Source: Poecilobothrus nobilitatus
Taxonomy: Eukaryota > Arthropoda > Insecta > Diptera > Dolichopodidae
Length of the DNA: 64,000 nt
Direction: 5' to 3'
NCBI GenBank assembly: GCA_947095535.1
Contig: OX352773.1
Coordinates: 156,835,271-156,899,270 of the forward strand
Numbering within the stretch: the stretch's first letter is position 1; every line of letters begins with the position of its first letter. Position numbers and translations under genes: made by a program. The notes beneath the pieces were generated by a model. The model ran no database searches. It worked only from the letters and a program-made list of their open reading frames with translations, and was not told the origin of the DNA. This document shows, piece by piece, positions 12,885 to 23,891 of this stretch.

Positions 12885-13330
12885 TATAAATTATTGGCTT
12901 AAATAACACTAGGGTTGTCTGGCTCATGGTGGAGGTTTGTAGAAGGTAGGTAAGGTGGTGACCTTCACAGTGCTGTGTGAAGGCCTCAATTAGTATTAGG
13001 TTGTGCCATTTTGATTCCACTGCACTCATGTGACCTATATTTTGTAATTGTTTTCGGTTTATATCCAACTTGAGGAGTTCAGATAATGAAATCAATTCTT
13101 TCATTTTGTATTTAGAAACTTCGCTAAGGTTTAAGTAGAACGTTTCGTCGAGTAAAAGGAGTCTGACTCTAGATAGGGCCGGACATCTGCAAAGAAAATG
13201 CTCAAAGTTTTCACTTTCATTTACCTCCTTACAACTCCTACAGGAGGTGTTGTGAGGGATTCTGTAATTATTTCCACTAACCTGGTGATATTCATGCGTG
13301 ATTTGGATATCAATTCATTTGATCTCATTT
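12885..13330 (-). mobile_element. LINE relic: RNase H tail with zinc-binding motif
   Basis: The minus strand reads through CRSCKEVNESENFEHFLC followed by RCPAL and then a Leu-rich stretch (about 13236 down to 13100). This is the C-x2-C ... H-x3-C type motif that ends the RNase H region of non-LTR retrotransposons. The frame stays open from about 13305 to 12865 but with no RT domain upstream, so only the last part of ORF2 survives. The family (I, R1, LOA or a relative) cannot be fixed. Inactive. Confidence 0.7.
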
Positions 13331-15639
13331 TGTTGTAGGTGGGCGACAATGTTCTAGATATAGTGCAATTGTTTAAATTACTCCATCTTTATTGCGATTT
13401 CGCTATATACAAAGAAAAGACCCATTCCTTTGCGGCACTTATTGGACAATTTTTCATGTCGTAGTGCTTCACTTAAAAATATAATTAATTTAAAGCTACC
13501 CTAATACTCAAATTAAAGCTAAATCTTTTTAAAATTTTTGTGATAAAAATAAAATCGGGAACTAACAATACAAATATCTGCCAAGATAAACTTTTTCTTT
13601 ATAAACGTTTAGAAAATATAATATAATATTATAGATGCCTATGAAAATGTTATAAAACCAAAAAAGTTTCTATAAGCGTACAGAAGAAAAAATGAATACA
13701 ACGCTTATATTATTATTTCTTCATTTGCTATTGGGAAGAAAAACATCAATTTTTTTGTTAAATACTGATAATGAAAAACATATGTTGTGCAACATGATAT
13801 CTATAGGGCATACTTTTATTGTCTGCTTAAAGATGAATTTTTATCATAAAAATAAAATAAAAAATCTGTTGGTAAGATGATAAGATGTCTTAATTTGATA
13901 AGATGATCTTAATATAATATCCAATCTAAATTACAACATTTTAATAATTCTATAGCATATAATCATGCTAAAGATGAGACCAATTATAGTACAGAGCATT
14001 AAATTAAAAATAGTTAAAAGGTGATCAACTGACATAAAGTTGGATATATAAAAATTTACACATAGTAATGTTTGCATGTTTGATAAGCTGAAGTCAAGAA
14101 AAATAATGTTTTTGATTTTCCGGCCTTCAGATAATGAAAAAGAAGGAAATTAGTGATGATCATAGAAAAAGGTGGTTATAACTGAAAGACACAAGACATA
14201 ATTGTGTTTTTTTTTTTTTTTTGAAGACGAAGCCCTACTTTTTCCCTATTTGTTTCATCAGATCAATTTCAAAGCATGAAACTCTATCTCTCGTTATTTG
14301 ATCACTTAGCAAATTTACTCGAGAGGAGAAATTTCGAGAAAAATTATTTATACCAAAGTTAGCAGAAAATGTTTAAATAAAGTTTTTTTCAACATTTTAA
14401 AGAAAAACAAAATGTTCCTAAGTTGTGTTAAAAAGTTTAGCATTAAATTCTGAACTGCCCAATATAAAAAATTAGGTCCTTTTAAATTTTCTACGTCAAT
14501 TTAATTAATTAAATTTTTCTGTGAATTCCTTAGACTATTTCTAAATAGGAATACAAAATAAATTTATAAATTCATATAAAATAGGTTATATATAATCAGC
14601 TTTGTTTATGTTTCGATCTAACAAAATAATTTTAAATTCTATATACGCTATATGTGATATTTTTTCCTCATTTTTATTAAGTTTAAATTTTTCATTATAG
14701 TTATTTAGTTCATTGATGCATGTCTTTGCTTGCGTTTACTATGCATTTACTAAATTTACTGGTTTCCCAATGTGCATTGCAAATAAATTGCAGTCATTAT
14801 AGGTTTCGAAACCTAAAGAGCATATACGGTTTTTATTTTACCATAACGTAAATAAAATAATTTCCTACTTTAGATTTTTAAACAAAAAAAAAAATGCATA
14901 TAGTCCTTTAATGTTTATAGCCTTTTCTTCAATTTATATATTCATATATTTTATCCTCCGGAATGCTATCTGTATATTTTTTAAAAACGGCTAGTATTAC
15001 ACTGCTAGCAATACAAAATTTTATTTTAAATGTTCATATCTTCTTTGCTATTGTTTTTGTAGTTTTTTTTTTTTATACATCTATCACCTTTGCTAAAGGA
15101 TATTTTTAATGTTGAACCTTAAAGGTTTATTTTGATGTAGGTACGTATATTAAACGTGACTTGTTTATAAAGGAAAAAAATCATTGTTTTTCAACTTTTC
15201 TGTTTTTATTCCATTATAAGTATTCAAAAACTACTAACAATGTTTTATTCATTTCAATGTTTCAATTTTACCGCGATTTGAAATAAAATTTGATTTTAAG
15301 GATATTTTTTTTCCTTCTTTTATAAAGTTTCTTTCTTTTCAAAATAAATCAATCTCAAAAATAAAAACATACATTTATTATATAATGTTGGTATAGTCTT
15401 TTGTTTGTTTTTAAGGCCCCGAATGCTTATGAAGAAGTGCACTAATAAAGGTTTAAATCAAAAAAAAAAAAAATTGTTGTAATCTGAATGTGAAACATCA
15501 CTACTTTACCTAAGGAAGAAAAATTTGAATAAAAATTGTATTCATGTGCAATGAATCAATGAATAAAGAGGAAAAAATGAACAATTCGTGATAAGTGAAT
15601 AAAGTAAATGTTTGATATATTGATTGGTAAATATGAGAT
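13331..15639. other. AT-rich DNA without recognisable genes
   Basis: No supported feature. A 62-codon ORF at 13692-13880 has AT-driven composition and no recognisable motif. Confidence 0.55.
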
Positions 15640-16060
15640 ACATCAGTATAAAATGGGGCTTCAAAAAATTTTTTAATGCATTCGAATCCTATATTGTTAA
15701 AACAAAATTAGCTGTCTCCACTACAGGACCGACCGAAAAGTATTTGTTTTATTCAATAACAATAATGACATTAATGATATTAATAAACTACTACTTCCGG
15801 TTGTCCGATTTGCTCCAAAAGCTTATCAATTCGAGATATTTACATCAAAACCTTAAATATTAAATTTCAAAAAATTTCGCTCAATCGTTTAGGCTGTACA
15901 CGTGCTCACAGTATTACACACACACGCATCCACACACACATACACATACAGGCAGATATAACGCTAAACATTTTTTTACAGCCTTCTCCGCACCGGAGTA
16001 GTGCATATTTGCCGGGTACAAATTTTAGTATAAATCTCGGCTACAAATTTTTAGTATGAA
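15640..16060. repeat. Unclassified interspersed-type repeat with a CA-rich tract
   Basis: The block from 'ttcgctcaatcgtttaggct' to a run of CA-rich repeats (15918-15951) and 'gcagatataacgctaaacat' resembles the generic insect repeats in which a 'cgtttaggctgt' sentence precedes a CA microsatellite. Right after it, 'gctacaaatttttagtat' duplicates 'ggtacaaattttagtat' (16016 and 16039). Class unknown; only one copy in the window, so its borders are guesses. The 79-codon ORF over it is not considered real. Confidence 0.45.
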
Positions 16061-16938
16061 AACAATACCTACCTTATACATAATTGTATGCGGTTGGTAA
16101 AAATCAATATATTAGTTATGGTAGATGTATCATTTCTTGTTAAAAAAAAACTATAGATTGGCAATTACCCTATTTTTTTTTAACAAAATTTTGTATATTT
16201 TCGACTAAAGTGTTTTTTTTTTTAATATTTTAGTTTTTCTTGTAAAGAAAAAGAAATTAAAAAATTAAAATTAAATTTTTAACAATTTTATAATGCAACA
16301 ACATTTTCATGATACATAAACATCATTTGGCAACTTTCTTATGTTGCATCAGAGTTCAGCAACATTTAAATTGTTTTCTCATACAAAATGTGCATGACAT
16401 ATAATTTCTTTTATAGTTCAATCATTGTCTTAATTCGTATGATTAATCATCTATATTTTAGGCTTCAGTGGTGCTGAAATTAGCTAAAAGAATTTTTTTT
16501 TTTTATAAATTAGTTGCGCTTGGTTTTTAATAGCATTTATACCCGGTTCTTTGTTCAAATGTTGATCACTTAATTATATGATTTAATTGAATTGCACTAT
16601 GAGATTATTACAATACCTCAAGACCTACAAAAAAAAACTGAATTAAATCTAATTTTATTTAAAAGAAAATAAATCTCATTTATACTTCTTACAAAGGAGA
16701 AGAGTATTTTTGTCTTTAAGAAAGCGCAAAATTAAATTATGTTAGAAGACATAAGTATCAGAAGAATTTTTGTGATTAAAAAATAAATCAACATAATTAT
16801 TTATATCATGTATGTAGCTATTTCTTTTTATTCGATGAAGATGATTGACATTTTGTAGAATCTAAAATTTATATTATATAAAAAATGGGAACCATATTGG
16901 AAAACGTATTTTTAATTTAAAATAAATAGCTATTCTTG
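16061..16938. other. AT-rich DNA, nothing recognised
   Basis: No supported feature. Confidence 0.55.
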
Positions 16939-17019
16939 AGGTTTATAAAGAAGATAAGCCAACATCGAAAATATTTAAGTATCATATTTTCGATGTTGGC
17001 TTTTCTTCTCAATAAACCT
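16939..17019. repeat. 81-nt near-perfect hairpin (36-bp arms, 9-nt loop)
   Basis: Left arm 16939-16974, loop ttaagtatc 16975-16983, right arm 16984-17019. By eye 33 of 36 positions pair, with mismatches only at arm positions 9-10 and 16; the core AAGCCAACATCGAAAATAT is perfect. Length and loop are in the range of a microRNA precursor or a hairpin siRNA gene. A foldback MITE relic or a recent inverted duplication would look the same. No second copy is seen in the window. Confidence 0.8.
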
Positions 17020-18172
17020 AAAAGAAGAAAAAAAGAATAAGATTTAAATATCGGTAATGATTTTCACTTTTGAATATGTTTGAACATTTTAATAAACAAA
17101 ATCTTTACAAAGTATTAAAAAAATTAATATGATAAAAATATATAATAATGTTTCGAGTAATTGTTCTGACTTATTTTTTAATTTCAATTTGCAAATTTTA
17201 TCATTTCACAGATAGTTGGCTAATACTATTTTAACGACTGTATCAATTAGCATTTTTTTTATCTCTTTTTAAAAATAATAATTGTTGCACCTCTAAATTT
17301 ATTAAGGCAGCGGAATTCAGTAGAAGGATTTTAAAAAATTCGAAAGTTTAGTTTAGAGATAATATGTTTATTGATATTAGTTTTTTATACTTGAACGAAC
17401 ATTAGTTCACAAAGTCATAGAGCGCACCCAAAATACATAATTTTGAGCAGCTTGTAAGCTTCTTACTGTTTTTTATTGAAATCAGACTACGGAATCGTAG
17501 CTGACCTGCAAATTTGTGAACCTAGTAGCATAAGTTTTCAAAACTTATAACACCAAAAAAAAAACAAAGCTTGAAATTATTCGACCAAGATTTGGTAATG
17601 AGAGGTGTCATTCAGTTGTTCAATTTAAAGGGTAAAAATTAAAAGGTTTAAAATTATATAAATTTTTCTTAAAATTGCCGCAATATCCCAAACTGTTTTC
17701 ATTGTCACTTGGAGAATGTGCGCTTTAATCGATTATTAATAATGAGAACTTAAAATCTTAATACTAAAAAGGACACGTACTTGCACTACAATATTTTTTT
17801 TTTGAGGAAGCTATACGAAGCAAAATCAAATGATTAGTTGTAATAGTTCGAAATTTAAAGATCCGTTACTTTGTGTTGTAGTATGTTGGAATGGTGATCA
17901 ATTTATAAATAATTATAACAACAAATAGCTACTTACACTAATCTAAAAATTTCTATACTTTTTTCAAGTGCATATTAACGACTTTGCAATTGTAAAGATC
18001 AAAGCAATTTACCACAAAGTAAGTATTTCGCACGGTGATTATTGTTAAGGGAGTCGTTCTTTAATTTTTTATTTATATTTCTTATTCTTCGCATCTATAT
18101 AATAAATAATTAGTACGTTATAAACAAGGCAGTGATCAAACTCTTTACATTAATCAATTATTAGCAAATTTA
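17020..18172. other. AT-rich DNA, nothing recognised
   Basis: No supported feature. The small palindrome ctacggaatcgtag at about 17488 has a diverged relative near 45161 (ctatggaatcgtaa). Confidence 0.5.
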
Positions 18173-18294
18173 TTAACATTGATCCATGGAGGTAATTTCA
18201 AATTCTCTTGCTTTTTCGGTATCTTTCTTTTTAATCTTCCCCATTTTCAAATACATTTTTATAAAATTAATATTACCTAAATTAATAAAAATTA

Positions 18295-18450
18295 CTAAAT
18301 ATCTAAGAAATCCTTTGTAAAATATTCTTCATCTATCCAGAAATTCACCTCCGTGTATACAGGATCACCACCATGGTAACCATCATCTCCATGTACCTTT
18401 GATATCCCTTCGTGGATCCATTGGAGGTCAATTTTTACAACAAATAACAT
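18295..18450 (-). CDS. Candidate short coding exon or 51-aa ORF, unrecognised
   Basis: An ORF of 51 codons (ATG at 18450, stop at 18295) sits in an island clearly richer in G and C than its surroundings. The product is acidic, rich in Asp, Gly, His, Tyr and Trp, including HGDDGYHGGDPVYTEVNFW and WIDEEYF, a composition not expected from AT-rich noise. The first residues (MLFVVKI) are hydrophobic but too few for a clear signal peptide. A downstream minus-strand ORF of 23 codons (18244-18173) begins MGKIKKKDTEK. I recognise no family. It may be a terminal exon of a larger gene, a small protein, or a decayed fragment. A LINE relic lies about 240 bp away. Confidence 0.35.
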   Translation of the reverse strand: MLFVVKIDLQWIHEGISKVHGDDGYHGGDPVYTEVNFWIDEEYFTKDFLDI

Positions 18451-18671
18451 TATAAATGCTATTCAAAACTATTTTCTTATTATATATTTTTTAAATATTT
18501 TTCTTTATTGTTTTATGAATCACCTTGGATAAAAACCTACGTTCCTGAAAAAAATCACAAACTTGTCTATAACAAAAAAAAATTAAATTATCAAACCTTC
18601 CACTTTAACACATAACGCAGAATTAAATATTATATGTTGCTCTAGTTTCTAATTTCGTATCGCAAATAGAC

Positions 18672-18691
18672 TTAGGTTAGGTTAGGTTAAG
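18672..18691. repeat. Short TTAGG (telomere-type) tract
   Basis: Three to four ttagg units on the plus strand (ttaggttaggttaggttaagg region). On the sense strand of the adjacent minus-strand LINE relic this is a CCTAA tail immediately after its 3' UTR. Confidence 0.75.
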
Positions 18692-19235
18692 GTGGCTGCC
18701 AAAAAGGCACACTTAGACCGTATTTGGTCCATTGTGATACCACATAGAAGCTTTTCTACTCCACTCGTTAAAACCAATTTGAGCTTTTTGCAAAGCGAAG
18801 ACTACTCTACTCTTCACATTTTTACCTGCTAGATCGCTAAGGTTGTTGAAGAGATATTGTCCCAAATGGGTATTCCTTTTTGCGAGAGTACTCCTCTTCT
18901 TCATCCCTATTAGACAGTGACCGGTTATTATACCTATTGTCATTCCAATGTCTGCCCTTTTGAGAGAAAGCAGATCATTGGATCGTCATAAATCGGTTTT
19001 GGGCCATATCAATCTTGTGATATTGCACGAGGTCAAGTTTGACCATTTGTAATTTACCATATCCGTTATTTCCTTTCGAAATAACATTTTGCTTGTGGAT
19101 AGAGGTACCCCTAATTTTGCCCTTGCCTAAAACTTGTAAGGTTGTACCAATTCTTGTGAGTTCATCAGCTTTTTCATTTCCCGGAATACCTCGATGACCT
19201 GGTACCCAGCAAAGCTGAATGGTAAACTGCCTGGT
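18692..19235 (-). mobile_element. LINE relic: RNase H domain and 3' UTR
   Basis: The minus strand first encodes an RNase H segment with CWVPGHRGIPGNEKADELTR (about 19205-19146); H, N and D of the 'GHxG..GNE.AD' motif are present. It then stops and continues in another frame from about 18965 (RADIGMTIGIITGHCLIG) to HNGPNTV, ending in TAA at about 18713. Between these, the cysteine/histidine zinc-binding block expected after GHCLIG is missing: the sequence jumps to HLGQYLFNNLSDLAG, so about 100 bp are deleted. A 3' UTR with gtggtatcacaatgg-like sequence and a CCTAA tail follows. The style is that of RNase H-bearing non-LTR elements. Inactive. Confidence 0.8.
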
Positions 19236-20800
19236 GAAACTGACTTAAGAAAAACAACAAAATACAACGAAAAAGTAGTTACAATAACATGGTATAACGA
19301 AGACAATGGTATAATCAAATTCATTTTTAAAAAATTATACTAACTAAGTACTTATTTTTTCTATTTGAAAGCGAAATTTAGTACATTTCGATTTTTCAAT
19401 TTATTGTAACGAATATTTTGACTTTTTGAAATGTTGTTTGGGGCTATTTAAATGTTTTGAATTTTAAACGTACTACTCCGACACTCCATGGAGATGAATT
19501 TTTATGTATGAAATTAACAATGTTTTTCGATAAAATACAAATAAAAATTTTATGGAAATAATAAGTATGAATAAAAAAATGGTAATCCTAGAATTATTTA
19601 TTTTTTAAAATTTAATTGAAATTTATCGGAATAACATACTTTGCGACTAGATTAAAGAATGACCCAAATATTCATTTCAGTAGGAAATATGAAATTCTAT
19701 TTAAATAAGTTTCTACTTAAATAGGGATACAGATATCAGACTTTGTCAGAGTGAAAAACTAAAATACAGTTTCGCTTATGTTGCTGACTCGCTAATTTTC
19801 AAAATTACAGAGACGGTAATGTTCAATAAATTTTAAATTATTCTTGGACTTTCAGAATAACCTTGTATAATAGTCAGAACAATTTAAAGATAAGAAGTCA
19901 AAGATGCAGATGTCAAGATATTTTATAAGATTATTTAGTAATTAATTCAATTTCTTTTAATTCAATTTTATCAAGACAACTTTATAAAATTTGATTACAG
20001 GATTAGATACATAACAATATAACAGATATTATACAATATAATATAAAATTAACATTTTCTATTTCATCTTCGTTTTATTATTATATTATCTACCAACCCA
20101 TAAAAAGAAAAACTAAAATGAATTTTCTGCCTTAATGATATTTTTATTTCAATAAAAAAATAAAATTTTCTTTCAAATACCTACTATAGAATTCATTATA
20201 TATAACACTTATTATCAAATTATATTAATATTATTTATTTTTTATTATAATTCAAGTTTTTTTCTATTTCTAATATTAAAAAACAATATTTATTAAATGA
20301 TTTTTATTAAATATTTAAGATAACAATATTAAATTGAATAATCAAAAAATATAATAATAATGATAATATTATTATATTAATGCCTATCAAATTTTATTTT
20401 GAAATCATTTTTGAAGATTTTTGAAGGGCAAACAAATAGAACCTTTCTTTATTTTGGAAATTAAATTAATAAATTGATTCAATATTGAATTATCACATCA
20501 ACACCTCCTAAAAATATGCCATATACCATTTTTTATTTTTTTATATTTCCTTTTGTTGATTTTCTTACGTTTTCTTCTTATGGCATTTACAACAGTAAGT
20601 TTTAATTTCAATATTGAAAACAAAAACCTATATAAACAAAGTATTTTCCATAAGTAAAGAAAACAAAGAATAAAAAAAAGAAAAGAAAATTGTAAAGAAA
20701 AGAAAAAATTATGAAACATAGACGAAATTTCTTTTTAAAAAGCTGGTTTGTTTTCGATTCTAAGATGAAATATTTAATTTTTTTCTTTTTTTTTTATAGC
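19236..20800. other. AT-rich DNA, nothing recognised
   Basis: No supported feature. ORFs at 19127-19324 (overlapping the LINE) and 20498-20719 are frame shadows or homopolymer-driven. Confidence 0.55.
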
Positions 20801-20943
20801 GCATTTCCGTTTCCTTTTCGGGCGTGGGTGTACATGTTGTAGTGTGGAATTACTCTTGCGACATGTGTGCGATTTGAACCCACACTTCCTCAGTGTTTAC
20901 AGTGTATTTTATACGCTCTTACACACTAGGCCACCGAAACCCC
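20801..20943 (-). mobile_element. SINE-A, minus-strand copy
   Basis: On the minus strand the head reads tggcctagtgtgtaagagcg, then a B box in 'gtgggttcaaatcgcacaca' form. The A box differs from the consensus at one or two positions. The body is shorter and more diverged than at 382: the cttacgacatttacagccac block is not recognisable, but 'ggaaacggaaatgcg' occupies the tail position. Confidence 0.75.
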
Positions 20944-21042
20944 CATATTAGATTCTATAGTGATATTTTATTAGTAGTTATCTTCGCTTTATACTTAATT
21001 TCACCATATTTAAGTCTTTAGTTTCTCTCTAATTTTTTTTAG

Positions 21043-21188
21043 GTGGAGGTGGAAATCTTCCAATAAATGCGGAAAGATTGAATTGGAATTGGGATAGTAA
21101 GGAAACGATGAATCCGCTTATTATTATTACTATTTTGCTAACAGTGATTATAACCGTTACAACAATTTCAACATGCAGTAGTATATAA
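21043..21188 (+). CDS. Candidate terminal exon with a transmembrane segment
   Basis: A pyrimidine-rich stretch ending in AG (21027-21042, tctctctaattttttttag) is followed by an open frame of 47 codons beginning GGGNLPINAERLNWNWDS, with a hydrophobic run (PLIIITILLTVIITV) that would span a membrane, and a stop at 21186-21188. The polar part is richer in G and C than the flanks. The last four codons and the stop come from the SINE-C body, which begins at about 21177, so the reading frame, if real, now ends in a transposon. No upstream exon or gene family is recognised. It could equally be chance, since the hydrophobic run is encoded partly by an ATT-type microsatellite. Confidence 0.3.
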
Positions 21189-21546
21189 CACCTTACTGCG
21201 TGAGGTAATTATTGAAGGCAACCCTCACTGTGAGTGTAGCAGCTCTTATTATTGGTATTAGTATTCTTAATAATATTATTATTATTTTACTACACAGTCA
21301 GGTCCATCAGTGGATTGCATCCTTTAGTAGTATATAACACCTTCCAGCGTAATATAACCCAAGATAGCTCCACTGTAGCAGCTATTATTATTATTATTAT
21401 AATTATAACTATTAATAATTATACGATATACCTTATTACTATATGAAGTTACTACATATTTTTTTAATTATATGACCTGACCGAGGTTTGTACCTAAGAC
21501 CCTCCTATTGAAAGATTGGCGACTTAACCACTACGCCACGAATCAG
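21177..21546 (-). mobile_element. SINE-C, tRNA-derived, with duplicated body
   Basis: On the minus strand the head carries A box tggcgtagtggttaag and B box region aggtacaaacctcggtcagg (about 21538-21478). The body is duplicated: agtagtatataacacctt occurs at 21177 and 21326 (149 bp apart), each followed by 'gtagcagct' and an ATT-rich microsatellite. The same body appears once in the copy at 30692. The head-body order matches a Pol III SINE. Confidence 0.75.
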
Positions 21547-23891
21547 ATAGTTAATTTCTTTTGAAAGTCAATTTGAGCTTGGATATTTATTCGATATTGC
21601 ATCGTAAAAAATAATAAATAAATCTGATAAACATATATTGATAATCGGTTCTTGATATCATGATATCGATAGTCGGTTAAATAAATACATTTAATCGCTT
21701 TTTGAATTAGCATTAGAGTAGGAGTGCAATCTTGTTGTTTGCAAAAATTATTTCTAATAAGAATAATAATTAGAATTACACTAAATTACACTTCTTATTT
21801 TAAATTTGAAACTTATAGTTTCTGTAATTACATACAAATTTCTAAATGTTTTTGCAATAAAGTGTAATAAAAATAATATATGATTTTGGATAAACAAAAA
21901 CGCAGAGAATTTCAATTAACAATATAATCTAGACATAATAATTGATAACAAAAGAATAATTGGGAGAGGGGTATCTAAAGTTGGGAATTTCTACCTTCGA
22001 TAAAGAACAAAGATCTCTGTTGGATTAAAAAATATTTAACATCTGTAATTAGGCAGTTATACATACCTTACATAAAATTATAATTCATCAGTATCAACAG
22101 ATCCAAAATAAAATTAAAATCCTTTCAAGAGAAATTTTTGCTGCAACTATTGTTAAAAGTTAACTATTTTTGAAAAATAATAACTATTTTATTTAAATAG
22201 ACGATATTAAAATGGAAGAGAGACAAAGTCAAGAAAAACTGTTACAGTACGTAACACCATTTAAGAAGCCATAAAAAATATTAACGATTAAAGCATAATA
22301 TGATAAAGTATTTTTGTGCTAATAAATTTTTTTTATCACTCATACATAATAATAAAATCCAAAGGGAAAAGATTTTTTTTTGTTTTTCGAAATCAAAAGG
22401 GAAAAGATTTTTTTTTGTTTTTCGAAAATATCATCACCTAGTCGGCATTTCAGACACGACCTTCTTATTAAGTACAAATAAAATCTAAAACAAATATTCA
22501 AAAAACTGAAATACCCGAAAAAAAAACAAAATCTTAAAGAAAACCAATCCAAATCGATTCAAATTTATTTTAAATCTTACATCGTATTGATATTTTCAAT
22601 ATTTCCTCTTCTTCCTTTTTTATGTATTATACAAGACACCAAATAAACATTAAAAGTACAAGGGCATGAAATATATACATAAAAAATATAATACATAAAA
22701 CAAGTAAAAAATTCAATATTCAAGCTGTTACAATTTACAAATAATCCTATAGGAAAGTATTTATGGTAATACCCCAAAAATACCTTACCATTAATACGAA
22801 ATCAATTTTGATCAAAGTCCTGCAAGAAAAAAGGAATTCTATGAAACTTTTAAGGAATGTAAAATTTGGCAGTTATTAAAAAATATTAAAAATTTGAAAT
22901 TTAATTATTTCGGAAAAATTAACATCTAGTTGGCCGATGCACATATAAGTAAGAGTTCTCAGGCATTACAATTGACTGCTTGATCTCTCCCAAAATCAAT
23001 TTTTTAAATTTTGCTGAATCAAGAAATTGGCCGTTTCAACAAATTCGAATATCTGTCAAATAACTTTCAAATTTAAATGTTATCCTTATATCTTGATACT
23101 TAATTGAATGATCATTGAATGGTGACTCTTTCCCATTTGTAGTTAAAATGATATTATACCTATGTGTATATAGATTGGTATAGGTTGGCATTCTGGGTTA
23201 TCTGGTTTAAAAAAATAATAAAAACCAAAAATTTCTTTATAAATAGGAGTATTACAATTGATTTTAGAGTTTGTTATTGTTTTTCTTATTGTTGTTGTAT
23301 TGTTTATTGTTTATTGAAGTTGATGTTAGATTATATTCAGATTTAGAATTTCATAAACAAAAAATAAATCAAATGACTAAATATTTACTGCAATCATGGT
23401 GACATATTATTGTAATAATACTTCAGTTTTTTATTCAATTTTTACATAAATATACCCAGTGCATATAAAACTTTATGTTTTGATATGCCTTACAGAAAAT
23501 CTCTGGGTAATCCTATACTATTCTAAGAAATTGTCCTTTACACTTATGTAGGTATGTATAAGAAATACGAAAATATTTATGAAACATAAATTCAGATAAT
23601 ATATTGAATATTGAAATATAATAATTTAAAATTCACCTAAAAATATGCAAAAAATCGTAATTACTATATTTTTTGATTGAGTAAGCTAAGTAGCGGTTTG
23701 CCATAAAAAAGTCTTAGCTATCCCAACAGAACTGATTTAACGAAAATAATAAAAATATAATATAACTTATACCTAATTAAATTTCAAATCCGAAAAATTA
23801 TTAACTACTGTGGTGGAAAACCAGCCAAGTAGAATGTAAAAAATTATTATATTTTAATGACAATAATAATGTTTTAAATTAATCAATAATA
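21547..23891. other. AT-rich DNA; one 35-bp tandem duplication
   Basis: Nothing gene-like. At 22361-22427 the string aaagggaaaagattttttttt (with gtttttcgaaa) occurs twice, 35 bp apart. The ORFs at 22300-22488 and 22340-22552 run over this duplication and are artefacts. Around 23818 a stub 'ccaagtagaatgtaaaa' resembles the HINE-2 3' terminus but is too short to call. Confidence 0.55.

Noticed and set aside
23815..23840. HINE-2 3' terminus stub (ccaagtagaatgtaaaa)
   Set aside because: Too short, and no neighbouring element sequence supports it.
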